A DNA stretch of 14,566 nt from JBDLIL01 sp039714855. GTDB lineage: Bacteria > Patescibacteriota > Microgenomatia > UBA1400 > PJMF01. The notes beneath the pieces are model-generated. The model saw only the letters and a program-made list of their open reading frames with translations, was not told the origin of the DNA and did not search any database. Position 1 is the stretch's first letter; each line of letters opens with the position of its first letter. Position numbers and translations under genes: made by a program. The stretch is taken from contig JBDLIL010000023.1 in assembly GCA_039714855.1 (NCBI GenBank), forward strand, positions 1-14,566, given 5' to 3'. Of the stretch, positions 5,663 to 12,516 are shown one piece after another.

Positions 5663-8518
5663 TTACCAAGCCCCTTCTATTTCAGTTTCTACTGTTTTAC
5701 TAGTTCCATCTGCCTTGAGCAACTCTACTCCTACAGACACGTCACTAATATCGAGATGGTCAACACAAGTCACTCCACCGCTGCTGCAAGTGCCAAAGTA
5801 AATATCATTAATATCAACTCTAGAGCCGTCTATTGGGGCAACACTAGATTCTAGGGCCTCTTTGATAGCTGAAGCAGCTGTATCCCTGGTATAAAGCACG
5901 CTGTAATCAGCGCTGTCATAAGCTTGTCCATCAAAAATGCTGATCCTAGCATGAGTGTCATTCACCTTATAAAGCTTCACTGATGGATCCAGTTCATTAA
6001 TATTAACAGCATTTTTTCTACCTGGAGTGGGCTCAGGGTCGATAAACATACCCACACCCTCATATTCTCTAGCAATAGATTTACCCTCAGGTACTGGGCC
6101 AGTGTAATCATGAGAATCTATTAAAATCCCAGTACTAATGTATGCGTCATAAAGCCTGACACTATCACCCGCAACATCTTGGTTGAGAGAAAAGTCGGAA
6201 TCACCATTTCTATACACTGTTAAATAGCCAAAAGCAGGCACTATAGTTTCTCCAGCATCACTAGTATCTAGATTATTGTCACTATTACTGGTATTAATGG
6301 GCAAAGCATGACTATCATTACTGTCATAAAGTACCCAGCCAGACAAGTCTATAGCTGTGTCACTATTGTTATACAATTCTACCCACTCTCCATCTGGCAT
6401 GGCAGCGCCTTCAGTACCTACTGGATCTGGCAGGAATTCATTGATCACAATAGGAGAGTCAGAAATATCAACTATAGGAGTGCTACCAATATTTACTCCA
6501 CCCACGGTGGACATAGCCGACCAGTTGTTAGCTGCATCTTTTGATTTAACTGCAAAATAGTATTGTTGACCCTCTAATAAATTTTCTGCCAATATTGTTT
6601 CTGTTTTGCCCGCCATTCTAGGAGCTCTTGATTCACTTAGTGGTCTGCCCAATCCATCAACTGCTGCTATTAAATCTACTGGTCCTTTGCTGTCGGCTTT
6701 TTGCAAAGCATTCCAATCTACGCTAGCATCGAAATTCCCTACCGCGTAGCGCAGTTCATACTCGCTCACAGCGGGGAATATATTATCGCTCGGAGCAGTA
6801 AAGCTCAGTGAATATTCGCCTGAGCCCAAATCAGCAACACTTGAATCATCTAAATCTGTAATGCTGGCTGGAGCCAGATCGTCATAAATTACTGATAAAG
6901 TTTGAACGGGAGACTTGTTTCCAGCCAAATCTTGTGACCAATAACTAATAATTCCATCAGTGGGCTGACTGTCTATGCTAAAGCTGTCACCCTGAGTATT
7001 TGCTCCATCACTACCAATTTTGTAATAATTTTTTATTGTTGTTCCAGAATCTTGAACTGAATCTAAGCTAAACAGTGCTGAAGAATTAACTACTATATCG
7101 CTAGTAGACACATCATCTAGATAAAGCCACGATTGTTTTGCACCCAATAAATCCATATTTCCAGAATAAAAGGCAATGCTTAAGGTGGCATCTTCTACGT
7201 CTCCTACATAAACATTCATGTATTGCCATCCAGTGCAGTATGCGTCAGAACAAGTATTAGCAGGATCAATAATATCCGTAGCCCAAATTTGCTGCACTTG
7301 TTTGTCATTCACGAAAACCATCATGCCAGGATCATCTATGCCAGGATTTTCTTTAGTGAAAAAATTATAATAAAAACCGATACTGCGTACTCCTTTGGGA
7401 ATATCTTGTGACAAAATATTTACCTCTATAGAATTACCCAAATCAACACTTTCACCTATTCTGGCCATCTTGCTGCCTGAATGAGGGCTGGCGTAAACTG
7501 TGCTTGTTACTGCAGCTACATCGCCGTTACTAGTCCAATCGCTAAGATCTGCTTCAAAACCACCATTGCTGACTTCTTCGTTCACAGACTTGCTGGGACT
7601 ATTAGTAACAACTGGTGCTGGCGCTGGTGGCAGCGTACTATCTACTGTCACACTAGTGTCAGCACTACCAGGGGCTGCTTCTACATTGCCAGCCAAATCA
7701 ATACCAATAGTGTAGAACTCGTAAACACCGTCATTAGAGAGGGTGCTGGTATCGACCACAAAACTTCCCGCCACTGCCAAAGCGTCTGCTACGTCGTCTG
7801 TGCTAAACATAGTCCAAGCCCCAAAACCTCCGCCGCCTAGTGGCTCGTATCTATAATAGAGCGAAACTGTATCCACCATAGCTACGTTATCGGTAGCTGA
7901 ATAATCTATATCAATAGTTGTATTATTTGTGGGTGTAGTACCAGCATAACTAGCAGCTGATACAGGCGCAGTGTCATCTACAGTGAGTCTACATCTGGGT
8001 GTAAAAGCACTAGTATTACCAGCATTATCTTCTGCAGCGATTTCTACTTCATAAACTGCTTCAGCGGCAAGTACGCCGCTGGCTTGAGCGGCATATTGAT
8101 CAGTTGGATTACTGCTATGAATTAAACTAAAAGCAGAAACAGGATCTGCAGCTCTGTAAACATTGCGAATATAGTGACTCAGGCCAGATAAATTATCGGT
8201 TGATTCTCCCCAGGTATTGGCTACACCGTCAAAATGCCAATAGTCATCGCAAGTGACATAATCATCTAAATCTGTGCCTGTTTCAAAATCACTTACTGGG
8301 GGTATTTCCGTAGTCCAACCAATTTGCCCTGGTACACTGGGTGCCTCCCAATCGTGAGTAGCCAATGTGCTATTTTCTGGACTTGCACCTCCGGTAAGCA
8401 AACTCTGCGTGTATTCTATTCTCCATAGTCCCAACATTACTATTGTCACCAAAGAAAACATAAACATGCCCCTAAGCATTGATTTCATCACTCGTCGATT
8501 AAAAATTAAATATTTCAT
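5663..8518 (-). CDS. 951-aa multidomain secreted surface protein with Ig/FN3-like repeats and a lamin-tail domain
   Basis: A 951-aa protein. Residues 1-38 are basic then hydrophobic (MFMFSLVTIVMLGLW), a signal or N-terminal anchor. About 150-180 and 180-295 look like Ig-like modules (AEDNAGNTSAFTPRCRLTVDD; GIDLAGNVEAAPGSADTSVTV). About 315-470 reads like a carbohydrate-binding jelly roll (NGGFEADLSDWTS ... SPHSGSKMARIG). About 550-675 is FN3-like (ADLGSGEYSLSFTAPSDN; YYFAVKSKDAANNWS). Residues about 688-835 are a lamin-tail domain: IVINEFLPDP, GEWVELYNNSDTAIDLSGW, FGYLTVYRNG, then SIAREYEG ... PTPGRKN. The last 110 residues are a separate domain containing FGTCSSGGVTCVDH (908-921) and ending in Trp. 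There is no LPXTG-type signal. The ATG overlaps the signal peptidase stop by 1 nt (TAATG). It is probably exported and displayed with the TasA-like protein; the ligand is unknown. Confidence 0.85.
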   Translation of the reverse strand: MKYLIFNRRVMKSMLRGMFMFSLVTIVMLGLWRIEYTQSLLTGGASPENSTLATHDWEAPSVPGQIGWTTEIPPVSDFETGTDLDDYVTCDDYWHFDGVANTWGESTDNLSGLSHYIRNVYRAADPVSAFSLIHSSNPTDQYAAQASGVLAAEAVYEVEIAAEDNAGNTSAFTPRCRLTVDDTAPVSAASYAGTTPTNNTTIDIDYSATDNVAMVDTVSLYYRYEPLGGGGFGAWTMFSTDDVADALAVAGSFVVDTSTLSNDGVYEFYTIGIDLAGNVEAAPGSADTSVTVDSTLPPAPAPVVTNSPSKSVNEEVSNGGFEADLSDWTSNGDVAAVTSTVYASPHSGSKMARIGESVDLGNSIEVNILSQDIPKGVRSIGFYYNFFTKENPGIDDPGMMVFVNDKQVQQIWATDIIDPANTCSDAYCTGWQYMNVYVGDVEDATLSIAFYSGNMDLLGAKQSWLYLDDVSTSDIVVNSSALFSLDSVQDSGTTIKNYYKIGSDGANTQGDSFSIDSQPTDGIISYWSQDLAGNKSPVQTLSVIYDDLAPASITDLDDSSVADLGSGEYSLSFTAPSDNIFPAVSEYELRYAVGNFDASVDWNALQKADSKGPVDLIAAVDGLGRPLSESRAPRMAGKTETILAENLLEGQQYYFAVKSKDAANNWSAMSTVGGVNIGSTPIVDISDSPIVINEFLPDPVGTEGAAMPDGEWVELYNNSDTAIDLSGWVLYDSNDSHALPINTSNSDNNLDTSDAGETIVPAFGYLTVYRNGDSDFSLNQDVAGDSVRLYDAYISTGILIDSHDYTGPVPEGKSIAREYEGVGMFIDPEPTPGRKNAVNINELDPSVKLYKVNDTHARISIFDGQAYDSADYSVLYTRDTAASAIKEALESSVAPIDGSRVDINDIYFGTCSSGGVTCVDHLDISDVSVGVELLKADGTSKTVETEIEGAW

Positions 8519-9111
8519 TATTTATTTTTCTCTTTTTCCTCTTCTAGTTCATTTTTAAGTTTTAGTATTTTCTTCTCATACTCCAACTGCATTACCTTTT
8601 TTATTTTAAAAACTTCGTCAACAATGATAACTAATCCTGGAATAACTGCTAAGACAAAAAATCCTTTGGGTGTTTTAGCGGCATTTACTAAATATCCAAC
8701 ATAGGGAATTGAGTAGGCAAATTTACCAACAAAATCTTCTTTTCTTAGTACCCAAGGATCTCCACCATCATTGTTGTCGCCTTTAGTGCTAAAAAGAAGT
8801 GTTTCTCCGTCTTCTGCAGGTCTTTTATTTAAAATTCTGTGAGTTACAATTTTCTTAGTTCTAGGAGTGATAAAAGTGTAAATGTCATCAATTTCGGGTT
8901 CCTTATCAGTTTCTTTTACTAAAATCAGTGAGCCAGTTTTTATTCCTGGTTCCATACTTCCCGACAAAACTACAAACAAATGCTTTCCTTCTGAAAAAGG
9001 GACTCTTCCCGATGTTCCCAAAAACACCACTGTTATGAGAATCAAAAATACCCCTGCTTGTATTACCCATCGAGTCATGGGATGAAGTAAGAATTTAAAT
9101 ATTTTTTTCAT
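8518..9111 (-). CDS. SipW-like (ER/archaeal-type, S26B) signal peptidase I
   Basis: A 197-aa membrane serine protease that removes signal peptides from exported proteins. The N-terminal helix is about 16-33. The catalytic serine lies in SGSMEPGI (Ser52). The second box is VTHRI, with His91 where the common bacterial type has lysine, and the acidic box is GDNND (Asp112, Asp115). The Ser-His pattern marks the SipW/ER-type subfamily, which in Bacillus matures TasA and TapA. A second helix (about 149-166) and a charged, probably coiled cytoplasmic tail (about 168-197, rich in E and K) follow. It lies just downstream of the TasA-like gene and is translationally coupled to the 951-aa gene. The natural reading is that it matures the TasA-like protein; this pairing is inferred from context. 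Confidence 0.92.
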   Translation of the reverse strand: MKKIFKFLLHPMTRWVIQAGVFLILITVVFLGTSGRVPFSEGKHLFVVLSGSMEPGIKTGSLILVKETDKEPEIDDIYTFITPRTKKIVTHRILNKRPAEDGETLLFSTKGDNNDGGDPWVLRKEDFVGKFAYSIPYVGYLVNAAKTPKGFFVLAVIPGLVIIVDEVFKIKKVMQLEYEKKILKLKNELEEEKEKNK

Positions 9112-9133
9112 AATTTTTTTAGTAATTTATTCA

Positions 9134-9165
9134 GGTTGTTATCCACTATGAGGCAAATAACAACC
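9134..9165 (-). promoter_or_regulatory. Perfect 9-bp hairpin between the TasA-like and SipW-like genes
   Basis: GGTTGTTAT (9134-9142) and ATAACAACC (9157-9165) are perfect inverted repeats around a 14-nt loop in the 76-nt gap. No T-run follows on the minus strand, so it is not a standard terminator. It could protect the 3' end of an abundant tasA transcript and so uncouple its level from sipW. Confidence 0.55.
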
Positions 9166-9187
9166 CAATAAATCACCAAAGAAAGAA

Positions 9188-10201
9188 TTATTGAGTTCCA
9201 TCAAATCTGACAGAATAATCAACAAATTTACCTTGATATCCATTTCCAACATCAGCCATTTCCATATTTACCCTGACATACATTACTTCGTCAGCGTCAA
9301 GAGGAACTGCTCCTCTGATGTCGGTGTGAGCTGCTGCTGCTGCTCCAGTTAGGTTGCCTGTATAGATATTAGCTATCACAGCACCTGTGGAATCAACCCA
9401 GTCAACTTGCACATAAACCACACCTCCGATATCGTCGGAAGCTCCAGCTACGTTATACAACTTGCCGGCCAAAGCCCAACCTGCGTCGTCAAGAGGATCA
9501 ATCATGTCTCCCCCTGGATATGCTCCATCAAGTGGCTCATAAACTTCGTTGGCGTCACCCTCTGTTTCGTACTCAAAGTACATGTCAACAGTGCTAAAAG
9601 GAATGGTGCCAGAATTACCAATGGTAGTAATGTCACCCTCACCAGCTACTATAACAGCGGTGTCAGCTGCGATAGTTCCAGAAGTATTAGCATAGGTTTG
9701 CCAAGTTGGGAAAATATTTGTGTGATCCCAACCTGAAGAAAGAGCATCCCACCAACCATTGGAGGAAAGCCAATCACCGTAAGTTCCGTTCTCCTTATTG
9801 AAAACATCACCTGCATCCCCGTAACCCATGGTGCCATCTTCTAGAAGACCATCATCATTAATGGCAACTGTGCCGTAGTGCATAGCATCCCATTCACCTA
9901 AGCCTGGGACATCTGACGCATCAGGACACTCTACCAGCACACCTTCTTCAGTTACCAATGACAAAACTCTACTAGCACCGGAATTATCAGTGCCATTGTA
10001 AGTCTCTTCATCATCGCTGCCTTCAGCATGGCCAGTTCCAGTGTGACAATCATAAAATATCTTCATATCAAGAGTACCAGTAGCAATGGTGTTGTTCTCC
10101 ATGTCGACATCTGCCGTCCAAAGCGCGTATGTACCCACTTTACCAATGGAGAGTGCCACTAAAGTTATTACTAATAAACTTTTTGCAATTTTGCTTTTCA
10201 T
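9188..10201 (-). CDS. TasA/camelysin-like secreted protein with SipW-type signal peptide
   Basis: A 337-aa secreted protein. The N-terminus MKSKIAKSLLVITLVALSIG and the following GTYALWTADVDMENNTIATG (about 23-42) and TLDMKI are the hallmark of SipW-dependent proteins (TasA, camelysin), in which an ALW/F-x-D motif sits at the cleavage site and N-T-x-x-T-G-T-L-D follows. The body is rich in Gly, Asp and Trp with beta-strand-like stretches and ends KFVDYSVRFDGTQ. In Bacillus TasA forms extracellular fibres; a filament or coat role here is inferred. It is larger than TasA (about 260 aa), with an acidic insertion at about 55-190. I chose the ATG at 10201, not the GTG at 10216, because AAAGGTGGTGAG, which includes both GTG codons, is a near-perfect Shine-Dalgarno about 8 nt before that ATG. 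It is the first gene of the unit and has its own promoter and leader. Confidence 0.88.
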   Translation of the reverse strand: MKSKIAKSLLVITLVALSIGKVGTYALWTADVDMENNTIATGTLDMKIFYDCHTGTGHAEGSDDEETYNGTDNSGASRVLSLVTEEGVLVECPDASDVPGLGEWDAMHYGTVAINDDGLLEDGTMGYGDAGDVFNKENGTYGDWLSSNGWWDALSSGWDHTNIFPTWQTYANTSGTIAADTAVIVAGEGDITTIGNSGTIPFSTVDMYFEYETEGDANEVYEPLDGAYPGGDMIDPLDDAGWALAGKLYNVAGASDDIGGVVYVQVDWVDSTGAVIANIYTGNLTGAAAAAHTDIRGAVPLDADEVMYVRVNMEMADVGNGYQGKFVDYSVRFDGTQ

Positions 10202-10261
10202 ATTTATTCTCACCACCTTTCTTATGAACTATTTTTACTATTAAAATACAACCTTTAATAA

Positions 10262-10317
10262 AAGCCCCTACCGATCTTTGGCTGATTGGCAAAGTGCCAA
10301 TCCACAACAGGCAGGGT
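10262..10317 (-). promoter_or_regulatory. Structured 5' leader element of the TasA-like gene (possible cis-regulatory RNA)
   Basis: Read on the minus strand, CCCUGCC (10316-10310) pairs fully with GGUAGGG (10272-10266) if one G-U wobble is allowed. Inside, GATTGGCA (10302-10295) and TGCCAATC (10291-10284) form a perfect 8-bp hairpin with loop CTT. Two purine-containing internal strands, of 7 and 11 nt, separate the stems. The wobble becomes an A-C mismatch on the opposite strand, so the fold favours minus-strand RNA, which is the tasA leader. CTTTTATT follows the outer stem, so a weak attenuator is also possible. It matches no riboswitch class I can recall. Confidence 0.5.
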
Positions 10318-10342
10318 GATTAATAAAGACTATATATGTTCT

Positions 10343-10372
10343 TTTATGACACGAAAAAATAGCGTCTGTCAA
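10343..10372 (-). promoter_or_regulatory. Putative sigma-70-type promoter of the TasA-like unit
   Basis: On the minus strand there is a perfect -35 TTGACA (10372-10367), an 18-nt spacer and CATAAA (10348-10343) as a 4/6 match to TATAAT. Transcription would start near 10336 and give a leader of about 135 nt that contains the fold at 10262-10317. No better promoter was seen upstream of this gene. Confidence 0.5.
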
Positions 10373-10548
10373 CCGTAGCTTTGTTAAATATCTCGACATC
10401 GCTCGATATAAGCTCAAATGTAAAAACTTGCTAGAAGATTCTAAAACGTTCTGATGCATTTAGAAAGCAATTGTACTAATAAAAAATTTACTGACAATGA
10501 ATACGGGGTGTGTAGAAAATTAAAAAATTTTTGTTTTATGTTGTGAGC

Positions 10549-10577
10549 TAGACAAATACCAATCTAAAGTCTAAAAT
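10549..10577 (+). promoter_or_regulatory. Putative sigma-70-type promoter of the fur/zur-znuCB operon
   Basis: TAGACA (10549-10554), a 17-nt spacer and TAAAAT (10572-10577) match the consensus boxes 5/6 each with ideal spacing. Transcription would start near 10584, about 20 nt before the ATG of the Fur-family gene, which has no clear Shine-Dalgarno. Confidence 0.6.
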
Positions 10578-10593
10578 GCAAACGTGTCGCATT
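10575..10593 (+). promoter_or_regulatory. Candidate Fur/Zur operator overlapping the -10 box
   Basis: AATGC (10575-10579) and GCATT (10589-10593) are a perfect inverted repeat with a 9-nt centre, lying over the end of the -10 box and the expected start site. Fur-family regulators bind AT-rich palindromes of about 19 bp and often repress their own gene, so the size and place fit. The inner positions of the arms match poorly. Confidence 0.4.
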
Positions 10594-10603
10594 AAGAACA
10601 ATT

Positions 10604-11032
10604 ATGAACATAAATTCAGCCTTATCTAGTTTAAGAAACAAAGGATATAGAATTACTAAAGTCCGCAAGGAAATAGTAAGAATTTTTTCTAAAAGCTCAG
10701 TTCCCCTATCTGCCAAACAAATTGAAAAAATATTTTCCAAGAAAAAATTTGCTGTTAATAAAGCCACCATTTATCGAGAATTACAGTTTTTATTACAAAA
10801 TAACTATTTAATAAAAGTATATCTTCATCCCAATGAAATTTCTTATGAATCAGCAAAGCTAGAACATCACCATCATTTGGTCTGTAATGATTGCGGCAGC
10901 GTCGATGATACTAGTAATTGTGTTGACGGAAAATTAGAAAACTATATTTATAAAGAAAAAGGCTTTAAAATCGAAAAGCATATATTGGAATTTTATGGTA
11001 CTTGCGCTCAATGTGCCAAAAATATCAAATAA
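10604..11032 (+). CDS. Fur-family metal-dependent transcriptional regulator, probably Zur-like
   Basis: A 142-aa Fur-superfamily repressor that would sense a metal ion and switch the downstream transporter genes. The N-terminal winged helix (about 1-80) contains GYRITKVRKEIVRIF, SAKQIEKIF and the recognition helix NKATIYRELQFL (52-63). The C-terminal dimerisation domain (about 85-142) carries the metal ligands: EHHHHLVC (87-94), CNDC (94-97), His126 in EKHILEFYGTC and CAQC (134-137). The two CxxC pairs form the structural zinc site typical of Fur/Zur/PerR. Its length matches the family. The operon with ZnuCB-type importer genes favours zinc over iron or manganese, but the sensed metal is inferred from context. 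A likely promoter and operator lie directly upstream, suggesting autoregulation. The next gene starts 13 nt after the stop. Confidence 0.93.
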   Translation: MNINSALSSLRNKGYRITKVRKEIVRIFSKSSVPLSAKQIEKIFSKKKFAVNKATIYRELQFLLQNNYLIKVYLHPNEISYESAKLEHHHHLVCNDCGSVDDTSNCVDGKLENYIYKEKGFKIEKHILEFYGTCAQCAKNIK

Positions 11033-11045
11033 CAGAAAACAATCT

Positions 11046-11744
11046 ATGAATAAATTATTGGAAGTGAAAAATTTAAAGGTGATTCTTGATCATGAAGTCA
11101 TTCATGACAAGTTATCTTTTTCGATCAAAGAAGGTGAAATGCTAACGATCCTAGGTCCCAATGGAGCTGGAAAAAGTGTTTTGTTGAAAGTATTACTAGG
11201 ACTCCTTCCTTATGATAAAGGAAAAATCATTTGGCACAAAAAACCACGTATTGGGTATTTACCACAAAATCTCAATCGCTTAGCAGTCAAAAATTTACCT
11301 CTGACTGTCGAAGATTTTTTTAAGTTAAAAGACATTGTTTATAGCCATCAAGAAATAACAAATTCTCTTCAATCTGTGGGGTTGGAAAATACTATTTTAA
11401 AAAAACCAATCCATATTCTCTCTGGTGGGCAATTTCAAAGAATGCTAATATCCTGGGTATTAATTTCTAAACCAAACATGCTTTTTTTGGATGAAGCAAC
11501 CGCTGGCATTGATATAGGTGGCGATGAAAATATTTATTCACTTATTGATACTCTTCGTCTCCAATCTCCTTTAACTGTTGTTATGGTAACGCATGATATT
11601 CATGTAGTTTACGCTCATTCAGACACAGTGTTGTGTCTTAAACGCAAAAGCCATGCTTGTTTTGGAAAACCAAAAACTATCTTAACGCCACAATTATTAG
11701 AAAAAATTTTTGGAATGGAAGTTAAATTTTACGAACATCAATAA
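11046..11744 (+). CDS. znuC: Metal (zinc/manganese-type) ABC importer ATP-binding protein, ZnuC-like
   Basis: A 232-aa ABC ATPase that drives uptake of divalent metal through the adjacent permease. Motifs are complete: Walker A GPNGAGKS (37-44), Q-loop YLPQN (Q74), signature LSGGQFQRM (125-133), Walker B MLFLDEATAGID (145-156) and the switch histidine in VTHD (His183). The C-terminal DTVLCLKRKSHACFGKP segment is typical of the ZnuC/MntB/TroB group. I chose the ATG at 11046 over an in-frame ATG at 10995: the earlier start would overlap the regulator gene by 38 nt and add 17 residues without family homology, whereas MNKLLEVKNLKV is the usual beginning. The gene ends 5 nt before the permease start. 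Zinc specificity rests on the Fur/Zur neighbour and cannot be read from the ATPase itself. Confidence 0.93.
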   Translation: MNKLLEVKNLKVILDHEVIHDKLSFSIKEGEMLTILGPNGAGKSVLLKVLLGLLPYDKGKIIWHKKPRIGYLPQNLNRLAVKNLPLTVEDFFKLKDIVYSHQEITNSLQSVGLENTILKKPIHILSGGQFQRMLISWVLISKPNMLFLDEATAGIDIGGDENIYSLIDTLRLQSPLTVVMVTHDIHVVYAHSDTVLCLKRKSHACFGKPKTILTPQLLEKIFGMEVKFYEHQ

Positions 11745-11749
11745 AAATT

Positions 11750-12514
11750 ATGACACTACAACTAATATTAAGCTTAACTAGTGGAATTATAATTAGCGGA
11801 ATAGCTGCCTATTTAGGAACATTAATGCTGTCTAAGCGAATGTCTGTTGTGGCAGGACCACTGGCGCATCTGGCTTTTCCTGGTGTAGCTATAGCAATCT
11901 TATGTGGTTTTGATTTAGCCCTTGGGGTTTTCCCCTTTGTATTACTTGGAGCAATTTTTATTTGGCTACTAGAACGAAAAACAAAACTACCTATGGAAAA
12001 TTTGTCGGCTGTCATTTTTGCGACTGGAGTGGGATCTTCCCTTTTATTTTTACCTATAGCTGAAGCAGAAGAAGCCTTGGTGGGCAATATTATGCAGATC
12101 AGTTCAATTGAAACAATAATGATTACAATACTGGGAATAATTGTCTTCTTCTCTACACAAAAAATCTACAAAAATATAATACTGATAAACATTCATGAAG
12201 ATTTGGTAAAAGTTGATAAAAAAAATATCGATTTATACAATCTTGTTTACTTATTAGCAGTTGCTGTTGTGGTGGCACTGGGTGTTTATTTAGTTGGGGG
12301 ATTGATCACTGCTGCTCTTATTGCTATTCCCGCAGGAGCATCGAGAAATATTAGTAGTAGCTTATTTCAGTATAAACTCTGGGCCGTGATTTTTGGCATT
12401 CTTGGCACAGTCATGGGAATTATTTTTTCATTGATATTTAATTTATCAGCCGGTCCATTAATTATTGTATCTGGAGCGATCATCTTCTTGTTATCCTTAT
12501 TTTTTCAAAAATAA
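11750..12514 (+). CDS. znuB: Metal ABC importer permease (ABC-3 family), ZnuB-like
   Basis: A 254-aa ABC-3 family permease forming the membrane channel for the ZnuC-like ATPase. It has about eight hydrophobic helices across its length. Family-typical segments are the N-terminal AAYLGTLMLSKRMSVVAGPLAHLAFPGVAIA region (around residues 19-49), the acidic loop PIAEAEEALVGNIMQIS in the middle, LVGGLITAALIAIPAGASRN (around 176-197), which contains the coupling region, and a hydrophobic C-terminus with LSAGPLIIVSGAIIFLLSLFF. The length is slightly under the usual 260-280 aa. It begins 5 nt after znuC and is followed after 2 nt by the YibE/F-like gene. No gene for the cognate substrate-binding lipoprotein (ZnuA) lies in the window; it is presumably elsewhere, or another protein fulfils the role. 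Confidence 0.92.
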   Translation: MTLQLILSLTSGIIISGIAAYLGTLMLSKRMSVVAGPLAHLAFPGVAIAILCGFDLALGVFPFVLLGAIFIWLLERKTKLPMENLSAVIFATGVGSSLLFLPIAEAEEALVGNIMQISSIETIMITILGIIVFFSTQKIYKNIILINIHEDLVKVDKKNIDLYNLVYLLAVAVVVALGVYLVGGLITAALIAIPAGASRNISSSLFQYKLWAVIFGILGTVMGIIFSLIFNLSAGPLIIVSGAIIFLLSLFFQK

Positions 12515-12516
12515 TA

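Larger units (their letters stand above)
10202..10603. other. Divergent intergenic region between the surface-protein unit and the metal operon
   Basis: About 400 bp without a convincing gene. On the minus strand it holds a promoter (10343-10372), a structured leader (10262-10317) and the strong Shine-Dalgarno of the TasA-like gene. On the plus strand it holds a promoter (10549-10577) and a possible operator (10575-10593) for the Fur-family gene. The middle, about 10375-10540, is AT-rich; TCGA-CATCGC-TCGA around 10393-10406 is the only other small inverted repeat, and I give it no function. Confidence 0.7.

Noticed and set aside
10262..10317. Known riboswitch (c-di-GMP GEMM, preQ1 and similar)
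   Set aside because: The conserved core nucleotides of the classes I could recall are absent; it is kept only as an unclassified structured leader.
10268..10459. 63-aa minus-strand ORF in the divergent intergenic region
   Set aside because: It runs through the promoter and structured leader of the TasA-like gene, has no ribosome binding site and no protein-like composition.
10995..11045. Upstream ATG giving ZnuC 17 extra residues
   Set aside because: It overlaps the regulator gene by 38 nt and adds a tail without family similarity; the ATG at 11046 gives the standard ZnuC start.
11809..12087. 92-aa minus-strand ORF inside the permease gene
   Set aside because: Antisense shadow of a convincing ABC-3 permease with no independent support.
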